DNA of 64,000 nucleotides from Chloroflexi bacterium TSY (GTDB taxonomy: Bacteria > Chloroflexota > Anaerolineae > Caldilineales > Caldilineaceae). Shown piece after piece: positions 1-9,070 of this stretch. The first letter of the stretch is position 1; every line of letters begins with the position of its first letter. The DNA lies in assembly GCA_019217005.1 (NCBI GenBank), contig JAHBNG010000053.1, positions 1 through 64,000 on the forward strand, in the 5' to 3' direction. The notes under the pieces are model-generated. The model searched no databases. It was given only the letters and a program-made list of their open reading frames with translations, and was not told the origin of the DNA. The translations under genes were made by a program, and so were the position numbers.

Positions 1-1
1 G

Positions 2-733
2 CTTAACCGTCGCGCCATCAACCTGAAGATGTACAATTCTTTCCGCGATGGAACGAAAGCCCAAGTCGAGATGACGGCGCTGGCCAATGCAGCCGGTCTG
101 CCGCCAGATGTACGTGGGATGCACGAACCGTCAGTCAATCTGGCCGATATTCCCCAGCAATTCAGTCTACAAGAGGAAGGGAGGTTGCTCAGTCGACATG
201 GTGTTGTCGAACTAGCCAATAGTGTTGCAGCAGATGGGCGAACAATGTTGCCCGATGCGTTGAGAATGGGCGTTTTTGTCGTCATTCGCACTGACCATCC
301 ATTCACGCAGGAGGATCTGGCCTTTTATCATCTTCATCCTGGTGGCAATGGCCAAAACTTTTTGCTCTATCGTCCTTATCATCTGATTGCGGTCGAAGCA
401 CCCATCTCTATCGCCAAAGCTGCGCTCTATGGTCAGGCGACGGGTGCGCCATTGACAACACCCGTGGCGGAAGTCATCACGGTAGCCAAGCGCAATCTGG
501 AGGAAGGCACGGTCTTGGATGGCGGCGGTGGCTACACAGTCAATGGGCTCTGTGAAAAGGCCACAGTTGCTCGCACAGAAAATTTGCTGCCGTTGGGCCT
601 TGCCGCCGGCGCTCGCCTCAAGCAGGATGTAGCTCATTGGGAAGCTATTACGTACGATATGGTTGAGCTCAATAGAAATTCATTTATTTATAAATTGCGC
701 CAGATTCAAAATGCTACTCAAAGATTAGATTGA
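2..733 (+). CDS. SAF-domain NAD(P)-dependent oxidoreductase, C-terminal part
   Basis: The frame is open from base 2, so the start and N-terminal half lie outside the window; about 243 residues are present. The visible part resembles the C-terminal region of homoserine-dehydrogenase-like proteins with a SAF domain, often annotated as NAD(P)H-dependent oxidoreductase. It shows HPGGNGQNFLLYRPYHL, the segment GGYTVNGLCEKA, and the ending ENLLPLGLAAGARLKQDV followed by about 30 residues. Such proteins carry an N-terminal Rossmann fold that cannot be checked here. The stop TGA at 731-733 abuts a nuclease remnant. Substrate and pathway cannot be read from this part. The family call is by recognition of conserved blocks. 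Confidence 0.7.
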   Translation, partial: LNRRAINLKMYNSFRDGTKAQVEMTALANAAGLPPDVRGMHEPSVNLADIPQQFSLQEEGRLLSRHGVVELANSVAADGRTMLPDALRMGVFVVIRTDHPFTQEDLAFYHLHPGGNGQNFLLYRPYHLIAVEAPISIAKAALYGQATGAPLTTPVAEVITVAKRNLEEGTVLDGGGGYTVNGLCEKATVARTENLLPLGLAAGARLKQDVAHWEAITYDMVELNRNSFIYKLRQIQNATQRLD

Positions 734-1148
734 GAGATGTAGTGGCTCAAGTTAAATCGCAGAGTGGTGAAGATGAGATTGTCATCATCCATATCGATGT
801 CGAAGCTCGCAATAAACAGCGCTTACCTCGGCGAATGTTTGAATATTATGGTCAGTGAATTTGATCGAAACCTATCTACCGGCAGAAACCCTTTATCCGG
901 CAAAGGAGGAAATTATGCTCGCGTTGACAGAGGCCGAACTCTCTTGGCAAGAACAAATCTCATTAAAGGCAAAATATGAGTTCATATTAGATTTGTTAAA
1001 CGCCAAATTTAACATGATCCCAGAAGATTTTCTCGAACGCATTCAAGCGATAACTGATGATGACCTTCTCGACAAAATTGCCGTTCAATTGCTGTCAATC
1101 ACATCACTCGCGGAATTAGGTTTACCTGAAGCCGATGCCGAAAATTGA
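733..1148 (+). pseudogene. Rpn/PD-(D/E)XK nuclease-like remnant
   Basis: Two pieces in different frames read as one decayed protein. From 733 the frame gives RDVVAQVKSQSGEDEIVII, then HIDVEARNKQRLPRRMFEYYG and a stop near 858. A second frame from about 855 to 1148 gives ETLYPAKEEIMLALTEAELS and later FNMIPEDFLERIQAITDDDL. Both segments are typical of the recombination-promoting nuclease / putative transposase (Rpn, PD-(D/E)XK) family; the IDVEA segment is near the active-site strand. The N-terminus and the middle are missing, so this is a remnant. Its last 14 bases overlap the start of lutB. Family assignment is from memory of the conserved blocks. Confidence 0.6.
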
Positions 1149-2580
1149 TCTCCACGCACCATACAAACAGCGCGTCCAAAACGCCCTGGACAATAAACAT
1201 CTGAAGGTTGCTGTCGACCGCACCACAAAAAATCTGATCGGGGCACGGCATCGCGCCATGACTGAGATGGATGGCGAAGCGCTACGAAACCAAGTACGCC
1301 AGATGAAGGAATATGTCCTGCGCAATCTGCCCGATCTGTTGGAGCAGTTTGAAGCCAACGTGATCGAAAATGGCGGACACGTTCATTGGGTGCAGGATGC
1401 CGCAGAAGCCAACCGGATCGTCAAGCAACTTGCCCGCGAGCACCAGGTTGAGTTGGTGGTCAAATCCAAATCGATGGTGACCGAAGAAATCCACCTGAAT
1501 GAGGCTTTGGAAGAGCAGGGCATTCGGGCGGTTGAAACCGATCTGGATGAATATATCATCCAGCTCGACAATGAACCGCCCAGTCATATCGTCGCCCCCG
1601 TCATCCACAAGCGGTTGGAAGATGTGGCAGATGTCTTCCAGCGCAAGCTTGACATACCGCCCACCCTTGATCCCCAGGCCATGTGCGCCGTTGCAAGAGG
1701 TATACTGCGCAAAGACTTTCTGGCAGCCGATATGGGTGTGAGCGGTTGCAACTTTGCCATTGCCGAAACAGGCACGCTCTGCATTGTCACCAATGAAGGC
1801 AATGGCCGCATGGTTTCCAGCATGCCGCGACTCTACGTCGGGTTGATGGGGATTGAGAAGCTCGTCCCGACGATCGAAGATGCCTTTCTTCAATATCAGG
1901 CTCTCTGTCGTAGCGCAACAGGCCAAAGAGTAAGCGTCTATCTCTCCATGACCAGTGGGCCGCGTCAGTCTGGCGACGCCGACGGCCCAGACGAATTTCA
2001 CGTCATTCTCCTGGACAATGGACGCACAAAGATGCTAGCGGATGGCTATGGTGAGGCTCTCATGTGCATTCGCTGTGGTGCTTGTCTCAATACTTGTCCT
2101 GTCTACCGCGAAATTGGTGGTCATGCCTATGGCAGTACCTACAGTGGCCCCATCGGTGCTGTTATCAGTCCGCTCTTGTCCACACATGTGACCGACGATG
2201 CCAAATTGCCCCATGCCAGCACACTCTGCGGTGCCTGTCGTGATGTTTGTCCCGTCAAGATCGACCTGCCGCGCTTGTTAGTCGATCTGCGTGCCAATGC
2301 CGTTGCGGCAGGCAAGGCACCACGCTTTGAAGCGAGCGCCATTCGGAACTTTGTCAACGCCATGAGCAGTCGCCGACGCTATGAACGTTCCGGCAAGTTA
2401 GCACGCATCGCCACAAGCCTTGCATCCACAATGAGCGGGGGGAATATACGCTTTGCTCCGCCGCCGCTCTCTGGATGGACCGCCAGCCGTAATTTGCCAC
2501 CTTTTGCACCCAAAACGTTCCGCGAACTTTGGACGGAGCGTCTGGCACGGCGCAGACAGGTCAGTGGTGATACGCCATGA
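1135..2580 (+). CDS. lutB: LutB-like L-lactate utilization iron-sulfur protein
   Basis: 481 residues, close to the usual LutB (YkgF) length of about 475. The first ~290 residues are an LUD-type domain; then comes a ferredoxin-like region with cysteines 311, 314, 317 and 321 (CIRCGACLNTCP) and a second set 365, 368 and 372 (CGACRDVCP), fitting [4Fe-4S] binding. In Bacillus the LutABC complex oxidises L-lactate to pyruvate in the cytoplasm. lutC follows with a 4-base overlap, so the two are co-translated. No lutA (CCG-domain protein) is in the window; the upstream gene is a SAF oxidoreductase. The ATG start lies inside the tail of an Rpn remnant, suggesting the remnant landed or decayed next to an existing operon. 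Confidence 0.9.
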   Translation: MPKIDLHAPYKQRVQNALDNKHLKVAVDRTTKNLIGARHRAMTEMDGEALRNQVRQMKEYVLRNLPDLLEQFEANVIENGGHVHWVQDAAEANRIVKQLAREHQVELVVKSKSMVTEEIHLNEALEEQGIRAVETDLDEYIIQLDNEPPSHIVAPVIHKRLEDVADVFQRKLDIPPTLDPQAMCAVARGILRKDFLAADMGVSGCNFAIAETGTLCIVTNEGNGRMVSSMPRLYVGLMGIEKLVPTIEDAFLQYQALCRSATGQRVSVYLSMTSGPRQSGDADGPDEFHVILLDNGRTKMLADGYGEALMCIRCGACLNTCPVYREIGGHAYGSTYSGPIGAVISPLLSTHVTDDAKLPHASTLCGACRDVCPVKIDLPRLLVDLRANAVAAGKAPRFEASAIRNFVNAMSSRRRYERSGKLARIATSLASTMSGGNIRFAPPPLSGWTASRNLPPFAPKTFRELWTERLARRRQVSGDTP

Positions 2581-3335
2581 GTGCACGAGACGATATTCTA
2601 AATAAGCTGCGAAATTCTCTCGATCAGCCCACGCTTCGCTTCCCATCTTACGATCCACAACCACTGAGTCAAGGCGAACAGATAGTTGTTGCTGAGGCAC
2701 GCGGGGATCTGGAAATGTTAGCAGAGCGGTTCGGCTCAGAATTAGAGGCGCTTCATGGAAGTTACGAATTAGCGAGCTCTGTGGCGGCCGCCCGCATGGC
2801 GTTGATTCGCACAATTCAAACATGGATCGAGGAAGAAGCGTCTAGTCGCAAGGGAGCGCGGGAAGAAACAGGGTTTGAGCGGTCGATCTTGGGCTGGTCA
2901 GCCGCTCAACTCTTGATTCCAGGAATCGGTGAGGCACTTGCGGATCTAGAGTTAAATCTCATCTCTCCTGATGATTTAACAACAGCAGAAAGTCGAGAGT
3001 CTGTTCGTCAGATTCGCATCGGCGTAACATCTGTGGAAGCAGCCATTGCCAGCACCGGGACAATGTTGATGCTCTCCTCCAGTCCAGGCACAAATCGTTC
3101 GGCCAGCCTATTGCCCTATCGACACGTAGCGCTTATCCCATTTAGTCGACTCTATCCCACAATTGAATCTTGGCTTGCCAAACAGCGCCAAGGCAGCCAG
3201 CTTGTAGAGATGATTCGCCACCACGCCAACCTCTCTCTTATCTCCGGTCCCAGCAAATCTGCTGATATTGAAGGGGCCTTGACGCTCGGCGTTCATGGGC
3301 CGCGCTTTGTGCATGCAATTTTGTTCGATGACTAA
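2577..3335 (+). CDS. lutC: LutC-like lactate utilization protein (LUD domain)
   Basis: 252 residues with an LUD domain in the C-terminal two-thirds, including the blocks IRIGVTSVEAAIASTGTML and GPSKSADIEGALTLGVHGP that characterise LutC/YkgG. It is the third component of the LutABC lactate oxidation system and has no cofactor cysteines of its own. Its ATG overlaps the lutB stop (ATGA), which indicates translational coupling. Downstream lies a repeat-rich, gene-free region, so this is probably the end of the operon. Function follows from family and context; the missing lutA leaves open whether the pathway is complete or whether lutA lies elsewhere. Confidence 0.88.
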   Translation: MSARDDILNKLRNSLDQPTLRFPSYDPQPLSQGEQIVVAEARGDLEMLAERFGSELEALHGSYELASSVAAARMALIRTIQTWIEEEASSRKGAREETGFERSILGWSAAQLLIPGIGEALADLELNLISPDDLTTAESRESVRQIRIGVTSVEAAIASTGTMLMLSSSPGTNRSASLLPYRHVALIPFSRLYPTIESWLAKQRQGSQLVEMIRHHANLSLISGPSKSADIEGALTLGVHGPRFVHAILFDD

Positions 3336-3376
3336 GGCTTTTCCAACAATTAAAATCCCTAATTTGATCTGGATAA

Positions 3377-3454
3377 GCACTTATCCCAAAAGCTCTAAGA
3401 CGATCTATTCTCATGCGAGCAGATAGTCGGACTCACAATCACTTTCGGATAGGT
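3377..3454 (+). repeat. 80-bp palindromic repeat, copy 1 (diverged)
   Basis: Starts GCACTTATCCCAAAAG and ends ACTTTCGGATAGGT; the centre contains GTCGGACTCACAA. Ends are inverted relative to each other (CTTATCC...GGATAGG). This is the most diverged of six copies in the window, next to a better copy in the same orientation. Confidence 0.7.
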
Positions 3455-3466
3455 TTAAATCATTTA

Positions 3467-3550
3467 GTGCTTATCCGAAAAGTTCTGTGACGGTGCATTC
3501 TTACTCGAGAAGCTAGCTGGACTCACAACCACTTTTCGGATAGGTTCTTA
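3467..3550 (+). repeat. 80-bp palindromic repeat, copy 2
   Basis: Near-consensus copy: CTTATCCGAAAAGTTCTGTG at the left, CTCGAGAAG in the middle, CCACTTTTCGGATAGGTTCT at the right. The outer 14 bases pair as an inverted repeat. In tandem with copy 1, both in a non-coding region. Confidence 0.8.
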
Positions 3551-3685
3551 AGCATTGAATTGATCTCTTGCCCCAGACACTCCTCTCACATTTCCACATT
3601 TATCAATAGAATCGTGGATCACATCAGTACTGTCAAGACATTGTCACAAAAGTATGCTGCATTTGTAGTACCTTTAATATGTTAG

Positions 3686-3764
3686 GCTCATCTACCACAA
3701 ATGTGTGCTGCCAGTGATGTCTCTCTGAGCAAAGTGTCTCTTTGCACGCATTTGGTAGATGAGC
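3686..3764. repeat. Palindromic repeat type 2, copy 1
   Basis: Left arm GCTCATCTACCACAAATG (3686 on) pairs with right arm CATTTGGTAGATGAGC (to 3764), with a loop containing TCTCTCTGAGC. Related hairpins with ACCACAA...TTTGG arms lie at 4048, 28484 and 39697. Confidence 0.65.
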
Positions 3765-3870
3765 AAATATGCTAATATGCGCGCTCTGTATCGTCCGTCT
3801 ATCTTCATGTACCACACTCACTCATCTTCATATTCATATTCGCGCAAAATCATTTAGCTCTAGCCATCGC

Positions 3871-4025
3871 GGGGTGGTTCAGAATTAGGTTTACACTTTT
3901 GATACATAGATAAAAATCTATATGAGGTCATTTTCTGCCTGAGCATGGCTCAAAGTAGAAAATATAAACATCTTTTCTCTTTGCAAAAATGTAAACCTAA
4001 TTGTCCGCCTAAAATGAACCACCCC
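3871..4025 (+). mobile_element. MITE, 155 bp, copy 1
   Basis: Begins GGGGTGGTTCAGAATTAGG and ends CCTAAAATGAACCACCCC. Flanked by the exact 8-bp duplication GCCATCGC at 3863-3870 and 4026-4033. It has no coding capacity. Subterminal TTAGGTTTACA and TGTAAACCTAA are inverted but lie 14 bases further from the right end, so the two ends are asymmetric. It belongs with copies at 10556, 18713, 19002 and 62155. Confidence 0.95.
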
Positions 4026-4047
4026 GCCATCGCTTCAGAAAAAGAGG

Positions 4048-4122
4048 GTGTGTACCACAAAGTGTGCAAATGGAATAGGTTCTCCGACTGAGCGGTCTCC
4101 TTTTACACACTTTGGGACACAC
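4048..4122. repeat. Palindromic repeat type 2, copy 2
   Basis: Left arm GTGTGTACCACAAAGTGTG pairs with CACACTTTGGGACACAC at the right; the loop contains CCGACTGAGCGGTCTCC. It lies 25 bases upstream of the GAF-domain gene, where it could form a hairpin before or within its leader. Confidence 0.65.
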
Positions 4123-4146
4123 TGTCGAAAAAGATAGGTAGCATTT

Positions 4147-5184
4147 ATGTCCCTACTTAGACCAACTGACTGTCTATACCCAAAAAATTCGTGTCCTTTC
4201 CGGCGTGAGACTTGGGCCGATAGGATCCGAAGTATATGGCATCTAGGTCAAGTCATCTATGACAAGCTACGAAAAGATACGGCAGATGATGAACATTTAG
4301 AGGTCCAACAGGATACATCTATCCATGACGATTTACGTCCAGAACGCGATTCCGCGCAGGATAAATCAGATATATCTGTTGCGAAACAGACAGATCTTGG
4401 GGTAGAAGTAGAACCCCTTTTGCTCGATCTGTTTCGGCAGATGCAACGTGATCTCCCATATAAGCAAATCTGCGTCTATGTACTGAACAGACAGAACCAC
4501 TCTCTTGTGAGTTACATCGCAGCGAATCAAGAAGGAATCGCGACCGAAATCCAAAGTCACCAGATATCAATGACAGGAATTGCGGATCTGTTCATGCGCA
4601 TAGAAGCTGTTGATATGGCTCCAAATGTCGATCCAGTTCCAAAACATAGAAATGTTGTTGCAGTCGATTATGCAATGTCTTCTTCCATGGAAGTTATTGT
4701 GCCGATCAATGGAAATGTTCTCGAAGACAATCTGGTTGTTGTCCTTCAAGCGGAGTATGAAACCAGCCACAGTTTGACTCAGCATGACTCTTCATTGTTG
4801 CAACTATTAGCGAACCATCTTGCGACTTTGATTGACACACTACGGCTTCACAAACGATCTCAACAACTCTCCGAAACGCTCGTCGCCGTTCATGAAGACA
4901 TGGAGAATGTTTATCAAAATGCGGCATCTCTAATTGTTAGTATGAATCGTGACGGACGGACGCTGTTACACGGAATCATGGGTCTTGCACAGATCTTGCA
5001 GATGGACGAAAACTTGACCGATGAGCAGTCAGAAGCAATAGGAATCATTCACGATAGTGGAGAAAAGCTACTATCATTATTGACGCAGACATACGCAGAA
5101 TTTACTCATACAACACAACGGATATTGTCCAAACAATTTTCAGTTCCTCATCAAGCTAATTCCTCGAAAAGCCGCATTTCTTAG
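4147..5184 (+). CDS. GAF-domain protein with HisKA-like dimerisation segment, no kinase domain
   Basis: 345 residues. About 85-235 form a GAF-like sensor domain (LLLDLFRQMQRDLPYKQICV to LLQLLANHLATLIDTL). A coiled linker leads to a segment near 265-320 resembling a histidine-kinase dimerisation helix (RTLLHGIMGLAQILQ, LTDEQSEAIGIIHDSGEKLL). The usual SHELRTPL box reads NRDGRTLL, so the phospho-accepting histidine is absent, and there is no HATPase domain. It may be a degenerate or truncated kinase, or a sensor acting by protein-protein contact. No response regulator is adjacent. The first ~80 residues are charged and not recognised. A repeat hairpin sits just upstream. Confidence 0.65.
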   Translation: MSLLRPTDCLYPKNSCPFRRETWADRIRSIWHLGQVIYDKLRKDTADDEHLEVQQDTSIHDDLRPERDSAQDKSDISVAKQTDLGVEVEPLLLDLFRQMQRDLPYKQICVYVLNRQNHSLVSYIAANQEGIATEIQSHQISMTGIADLFMRIEAVDMAPNVDPVPKHRNVVAVDYAMSSSMEVIVPINGNVLEDNLVVVLQAEYETSHSLTQHDSSLLQLLANHLATLIDTLRLHKRSQQLSETLVAVHEDMENVYQNAASLIVSMNRDGRTLLHGIMGLAQILQMDENLTDEQSEAIGIIHDSGEKLLSLLTQTYAEFTHTTQRILSKQFSVPHQANSSKSRIS

Positions 5185-5555
5185 ATCCAGTCGATCCAAA
5201 ATATGTCTATGAACCGTACTCCCAAACAACAAATCAAATATGGCTCTATGTGTGAAAATGGGAGTACAGGTTGAAATCATGTTCAAGGTGATGCCGAGCG
5301 TCGATGCAGGTGGACAGCAACTTCTTCGTCCACTCTCGGCAGAGAGATAGAGCAAAACTGTTCTGGGCGAATATATATAAGTCAATGCCCCAAGCAAGAT
5401 CACAAATATACCAATTGAGGGTACCTGATATACAATAGTCACCTCTACATTCAAACACGCAATTAACCTTTGGCAGGCGAAAGAGCATGGAAGCTACTTA
5501 CTACTTGAAGCCCACATCTAGTGCCTGCCCAATCATTTGAAAGAAACAAACATTC
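5185..5555. other. Intergenic, no gene seen
   Basis: 371 bases between the GAF gene and the Gfo/Idh/MocA gene. No recognisable domain in any frame, no clear terminator hairpin and no convincing promoter hexamers. It presumably holds the promoter of the dehydrogenase gene. Confidence 0.5.
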
Positions 5556-6638
5556 ATGACTACGCAGAGCTACCGTGTTGCCATTATTGGTGCTGGTACG
5601 ATTGTTCAATGGGGCCATATCCCCAATTTTCAAGCCATACCGAATGTTTCAGTCGAGGCGGTTTGTGACGTCAACGAAGAGCGCGCCAAGACTGTTGCGC
5701 AAGAAAAGGATGTACCGCACACCTTCACAGATTATGAAGTGATGCTTGACGAGATCAAACCTGACATTACAGTAATCGCAACGCCAAATGTATTTCACCA
5801 TCCGATGACCATGGCGGCACTGAATGCTGGCTCGCACGTACTATGTGAAAAACCGTTAGCGTTGACCTATGCCCATGCCAAAGAAATGATGGATCGAGCA
5901 GCATCCAAGGGCCTCACTGTCAATGTCGGTTCCCATTACCGCTGGTCAGATGCGATACGCGCCGCCAAGGCACAAGCTGACGCAGGATTCTACGGTGAAA
6001 TCTATGCGGCACGCACCGTCTGGCACCGCCGATCTGGGATACCGGGTTTTGGGAGCTGGTTTACTCGGAAAGAATTGGCAGGCGGAGGCTGTCTGCTCGA
6101 TATCGGTATTCATGCTTTAGACCGGGCACTCTTCATCATGGATTACCCCAATCCAGTGACCGTGAGTGGTGTGACCTTTTCTAAGATGGGTACACAGGGC
6201 ATCGGGCTTGGCGGCTGGGGATCTGACATTTCTGCCCCGGATAGTGGGGCGATCTTTGATGTAGATGATCTCTCCTGGGCACTAGTGCGTTTTGAGAACG
6301 GAGCGGCTCTTCAGCTACAAGTATCTTGGGCCGTCAATCATGAACAGGAGTTCGTAACGGAAATTTACGGCACGGAGGGTGGGGCCGCAGTCGGTGATCA
6401 GGATCAGGTCACGTTGTACACAATCCTCAATAGTCAACAATCTGATATAGAAGTTCAGGTACCGCGCAGCGGTGCCGACTCCTATCAGCATCTGGTGCGC
6501 AATTTCATCCGTCATTTGGATGGCGATAGGACTGCTGAGGTCATCACACCAGAGCAGTCGCTAACCAGCGTAAGGATCATCGAAGGTATATTGCGCTCGG
6601 CGACAGAGGGGCGCGAAGTTCGCATGGATGAACTATAA
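5556..6638 (+). CDS. Gfo/Idh/MocA family oxidoreductase
   Basis: 360 residues, the typical family length. The N-terminal Rossmann fold has VAIIGAGTIVQWGHIPNF near residues 8-25, where GxGxxx binds NAD(P). The family motif CEKP is at 97-100, and HYRWSD and GGCLLDIGIHALDRAL fit the C-terminal alpha/beta domain with its catalytic GxH/D region. These enzymes oxidise or reduce sugars, inositols or related polyols in the cytoplasm. Upstream sequence TTTGAAAGAAACAAACATTC has only a weak ribosome site (GAAAG). It seems monocistronic; a palindrome follows. Substrate cannot be assigned from sequence. Confidence 0.9.
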   Translation: MTTQSYRVAIIGAGTIVQWGHIPNFQAIPNVSVEAVCDVNEERAKTVAQEKDVPHTFTDYEVMLDEIKPDITVIATPNVFHHPMTMAALNAGSHVLCEKPLALTYAHAKEMMDRAASKGLTVNVGSHYRWSDAIRAAKAQADAGFYGEIYAARTVWHRRSGIPGFGSWFTRKELAGGGCLLDIGIHALDRALFIMDYPNPVTVSGVTFSKMGTQGIGLGGWGSDISAPDSGAIFDVDDLSWALVRFENGAALQLQVSWAVNHEQEFVTEIYGTEGGAAVGDQDQVTLYTILNSQQSDIEVQVPRSGADSYQHLVRNFIRHLDGDRTAEVITPEQSLTSVRIIEGILRSATEGREVRMDEL

Positions 6639-6725
6639 ATAGCACGTTACGTTCTGCGATTGAAGGCCACAAGGTCGTTGTTCCATGATAATTCTGGGCT
6701 CTACACGAGATAGTGTACTTGACAA

Positions 6726-6786
6726 CGTAGTACGTGATACGTGATGCGTACTGGATCGCTTGACGCACCACGTATCACGTACCACG
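6726..6786. repeat. Inverted repeat / hairpin
   Basis: Left arm at 6726-6749 (CGTAGTACGTGATACGTG then ATGCGT) matches the reverse complement of 6763-6786 at 22 of 24 positions, with a 13-base loop. It lies between two convergent genes and could act as a terminator-like hairpin, though there is no T-run. Confidence 0.7.
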
Positions 6787-6825
6787 AATTCATCGCTTGT
6801 ACACTTTGTTGCGAAGACCCAAAAT

Positions 6826-8447
6826 TTATTTCCCAAACTCAACAACCACAACCCCATATGGTGGAATCGATTCAACGAATGAATCGCCAGCGGAATCAAT
6901 TTTCTGTGTGGATGTGGGAGTAGAGCCAGTTTCCTCATTCAAGATTGCGATGGTTGTTATTCTTGGGGGCAACTTATCTTGCGGCACTTCAAGGTGATAC
7001 GTGGCTAGGTGCTGATCGCTCAGATTGATCAGTATCAAAAGAGTCTGCTCATCACTCCGGCGCAAGAAGGCGTAGAGCTCTGGCAAGTCTGAATGAATTG
7101 GTGTCCAATCACCGAATTGCGCTCGTTCGCATTGCGAGCGAGGTTGCGCCACGGTCTACCGGTGGTGAAACCAACACCGCGATCGGTCTTATCATCGCCA
7201 GAATTGCTGGGAGCAATCCACTGCATGGGCAGACGGATATTTTCATCGGGCTTGGTGCCCGTCATGCCGATCTCTTCGCCATAGTAGAGAAAAGGAACGC
7301 CAGGAGCCGTCAACAGGATGGATGCAGCCACTTTGGCGACACCGACATTCTGATTGAGTTGAGACATGATTCGATTTTGGTCATGATTGGTGATAAACGT
7401 AGCATATTGACCAGATGGATAACTCTCCACGATTCCATCCAACTCTTTTTGGATAAGTGAACGAGCCCCATATTCGCTGGCATTCAGGATTTTCTCCGCC
7501 AAATCAAATTGAAAAGCAATGTCTACTTCGTCTCCAGTATAATCAAGCACCTGTGCGGTAGAGGTCCAGGCTTCTCCGACCGTCAATGCATTGGGCTTGA
7601 TAGTCTTATAGTATCGATAGAAATCCTCAAGCCATGCATGGGTTGCCTCCGTATTCTCTTGGATTTGCCCATCTTCGATCAGATGTTTAATCGCATCCAG
7701 GCGGAAACCATCTACACCCATTTCTTCTAACCAGAAGCGGGTCACATCATACATTTGTGCGGTGACTGCTGGGTTTTCATAGTTCAGATCAGGCATGCCA
7801 CCCCAAAAGAGACCGTAATAGTAATGTCCAAATGAGCGATGCCAAACTTTTTGCCTCCAAGGTCCAAGATAGAGCGGATTCTCCTCGACCCATATATACC
7901 AATCTCGGTTCTCCGATTCCAAGTCAGTTGCGGCCTGAAACCAGGGATGGCGAGTGCTTGTATGGTTCAACACAAGATCGACGATTACGCGAATCCCACG
8001 CCGATGCGCCTCTTCAATTAGAAGCCGAAAATCCTCATTAGAACCATAGTCAGGATCAATTTTGTAGTAGTCAGCCACATCGTAACCATGATAGCTGGGG
8101 GATTCCATAATAGGCATGAGCCAAATGCCTGTGATGCCGAGATCGGTCTTCGTGTTTGGATCGCCGTCATTTAGATAATCAAGACGGCTGATCAATCCTC
8201 TAAGATCTCCAATCCCATCGCCGTCACTGTCCTGAAAGCTACGGACAAATATTTCGTAAAAAACAGTATCATTCCACCAGGGAAAGCCGTTGGTCCCTTG
8301 CACCAAAAGAGATGTGGACGTTGCCTCGGAAGGGGATGGTTGGAGCAATGGTGTTAATGTATTCCCACCCACACCGCGACAGGCAGCCAGACACGTGAGT
8401 AAAACAAGAAAAAGGCAGGACCGAAATTTATGTGACATTAAATGCAT
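6826..8447 (-). pseudogene. GH13 alpha-amylase-family lipoprotein, frameshifted near the C-terminus
   Basis: From the ATG at 8447 a lipoprotein signal (FLVLLTCLAAC) precedes a GH13 barrel: YEIFVRSFQDSDGDGIGDL, then the nucleophile in GFRLDAIKH (D251), acid/base in VGEAW (E292) and third Asp in TNHDQNR (D356). The catalytic set is therefore complete. Around 7100-7150 the frame breaks: RPWRNLARNANERN runs into a wrong frame, while the adjacent frame supplies QFGDWTPIHSDLPELYAFL and the rest of the C-terminal beta domain to 6826. About 20 residues normally found between these segments are missing, so a small deletion caused the shift. The barrel may still fold; I treat the gene as damaged. Expected role: extracellular alpha-glucan hydrolysis. 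Confidence 0.8.
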
Positions 8448-8568
8448 TTTGTCTTCCAATCAAACTTGATCCGTGGTTCATGTGAAGCAAGCGTACAGAA
8501 GATTTGTCGGGCAGGGCAACAACCTTCTCCAACAAACTACGCTATCACAAACCTTTTCAGATCAACAT

Positions 8569-8587
8569 AAGTGGGTGTAGAAATGTG
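8569..8587 (+). repeat. Remnant tail of a sigma-like gene (direct repeat with 9059-9077)
   Basis: AAGTGGGTGTAGAAATGTG is repeated (18 of 19) at the end of the sigma-like gene at 9059-9077. There it encodes the last codons KWV plus stop, so the upstream copy reads as the end of a lost duplicate gene (HKWV stop). Confidence 0.5.
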
Positions 8588-8674
8588 GTAACGTAAGATA
8601 ACAGCATACACTGCATTCGATTGTCATCTATCGCAGTGTTCAGTATACTTTACTTTGTTTCGTTTGAACCAACA

Positions 8675-9070
8675 ATGAGCAGTTATGATCCCAATTTTTG
8701 GGAAGTAAGCATTGATCCTGAAGTCCTAGAATCTGTCCTAACCGAGCCAGATTTTCTGGAATCAATTTTGCGTAGTCCTGAAGACGATCAGCGTGAACGA
8801 GAACAGGAGCAGGTAAAGCAAGCTGCCGTGACACAAATTCGTGAACTGATTGAGACGCAACTAACTGCCAAACAGCGCCGGGTTGTGGAACTATATTTTT
8901 ACGAAGATAAGACCCAACAAGAAATTGCCAAAGAGCTGGGAATCAATCAACAGGTTGTCAGCAAGCATCTATTCGGGGTCCTGCGAGATGGCCACAAAGT
9001 GGGTGGAGCAGTCAAAAAGTTGCGCAAATTGTGCGATAAATTGGGAATCGACCCCCAAAAGTGGGTGTAA
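8675..9070 (+). CDS. Small sigma-70 region-4-like HTH protein
   Basis: 131 residues from the ATG at 8675; an upstream in-frame start at 8621 would add a hydrophobic stretch and is less likely. The N-terminal half is acidic (LESVLTEPDFLESILRS). Residues about 70-110 (LTAKQRRVVELYFYEDKTQQ then EIAKELGINQQVVSKHLFGV) are a sigma-70 region-4-type helix-turn-helix. Region 2, needed for promoter melting, is absent, so this is probably a DNA-binding regulator rather than a full sigma factor. The tail of a former duplicate lies 490 bases upstream. A HEAT-repeat gene follows after two direct repeats. Confidence 0.75.
   Translation: MSSYDPNFWEVSIDPEVLESVLTEPDFLESILRSPEDDQREREQEQVKQAAVTQIRELIETQLTAKQRRVVELYFYEDKTQQEIAKELGINQQVVSKHLFGVLRDGHKVGGAVKKLRKLCDKLGIDPQKWV

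Larger units (their letters stand above)
3336..4146. other. Gene-free repeat cluster
   Basis: 811 bases without a credible gene. They hold two copies of an 80-bp palindromic repeat, two copies of a second palindromic repeat, and one 155-bp MITE, each listed separately. Short open frames here follow the repeats and are not credible proteins. Confidence 0.8.

Noticed and set aside
1282..2001. 239-residue minus-strand open frame over lutB
   Set aside because: Antisense to the conserved lutB sequence, His/Ile-rich without a recognisable family.
3377..4122. CRISPR-like repeat cluster
   Set aside because: The repeats are palindromic, differ in length, are not regularly spaced and are scattered through the window; no cas gene is present.
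5140..5488. Minus-strand open frames of 80-104 codons between the GAF and Gfo/Idh genes
   Set aside because: No ribosome site, no recognisable domain and mutually overlapping; no support for a gene.
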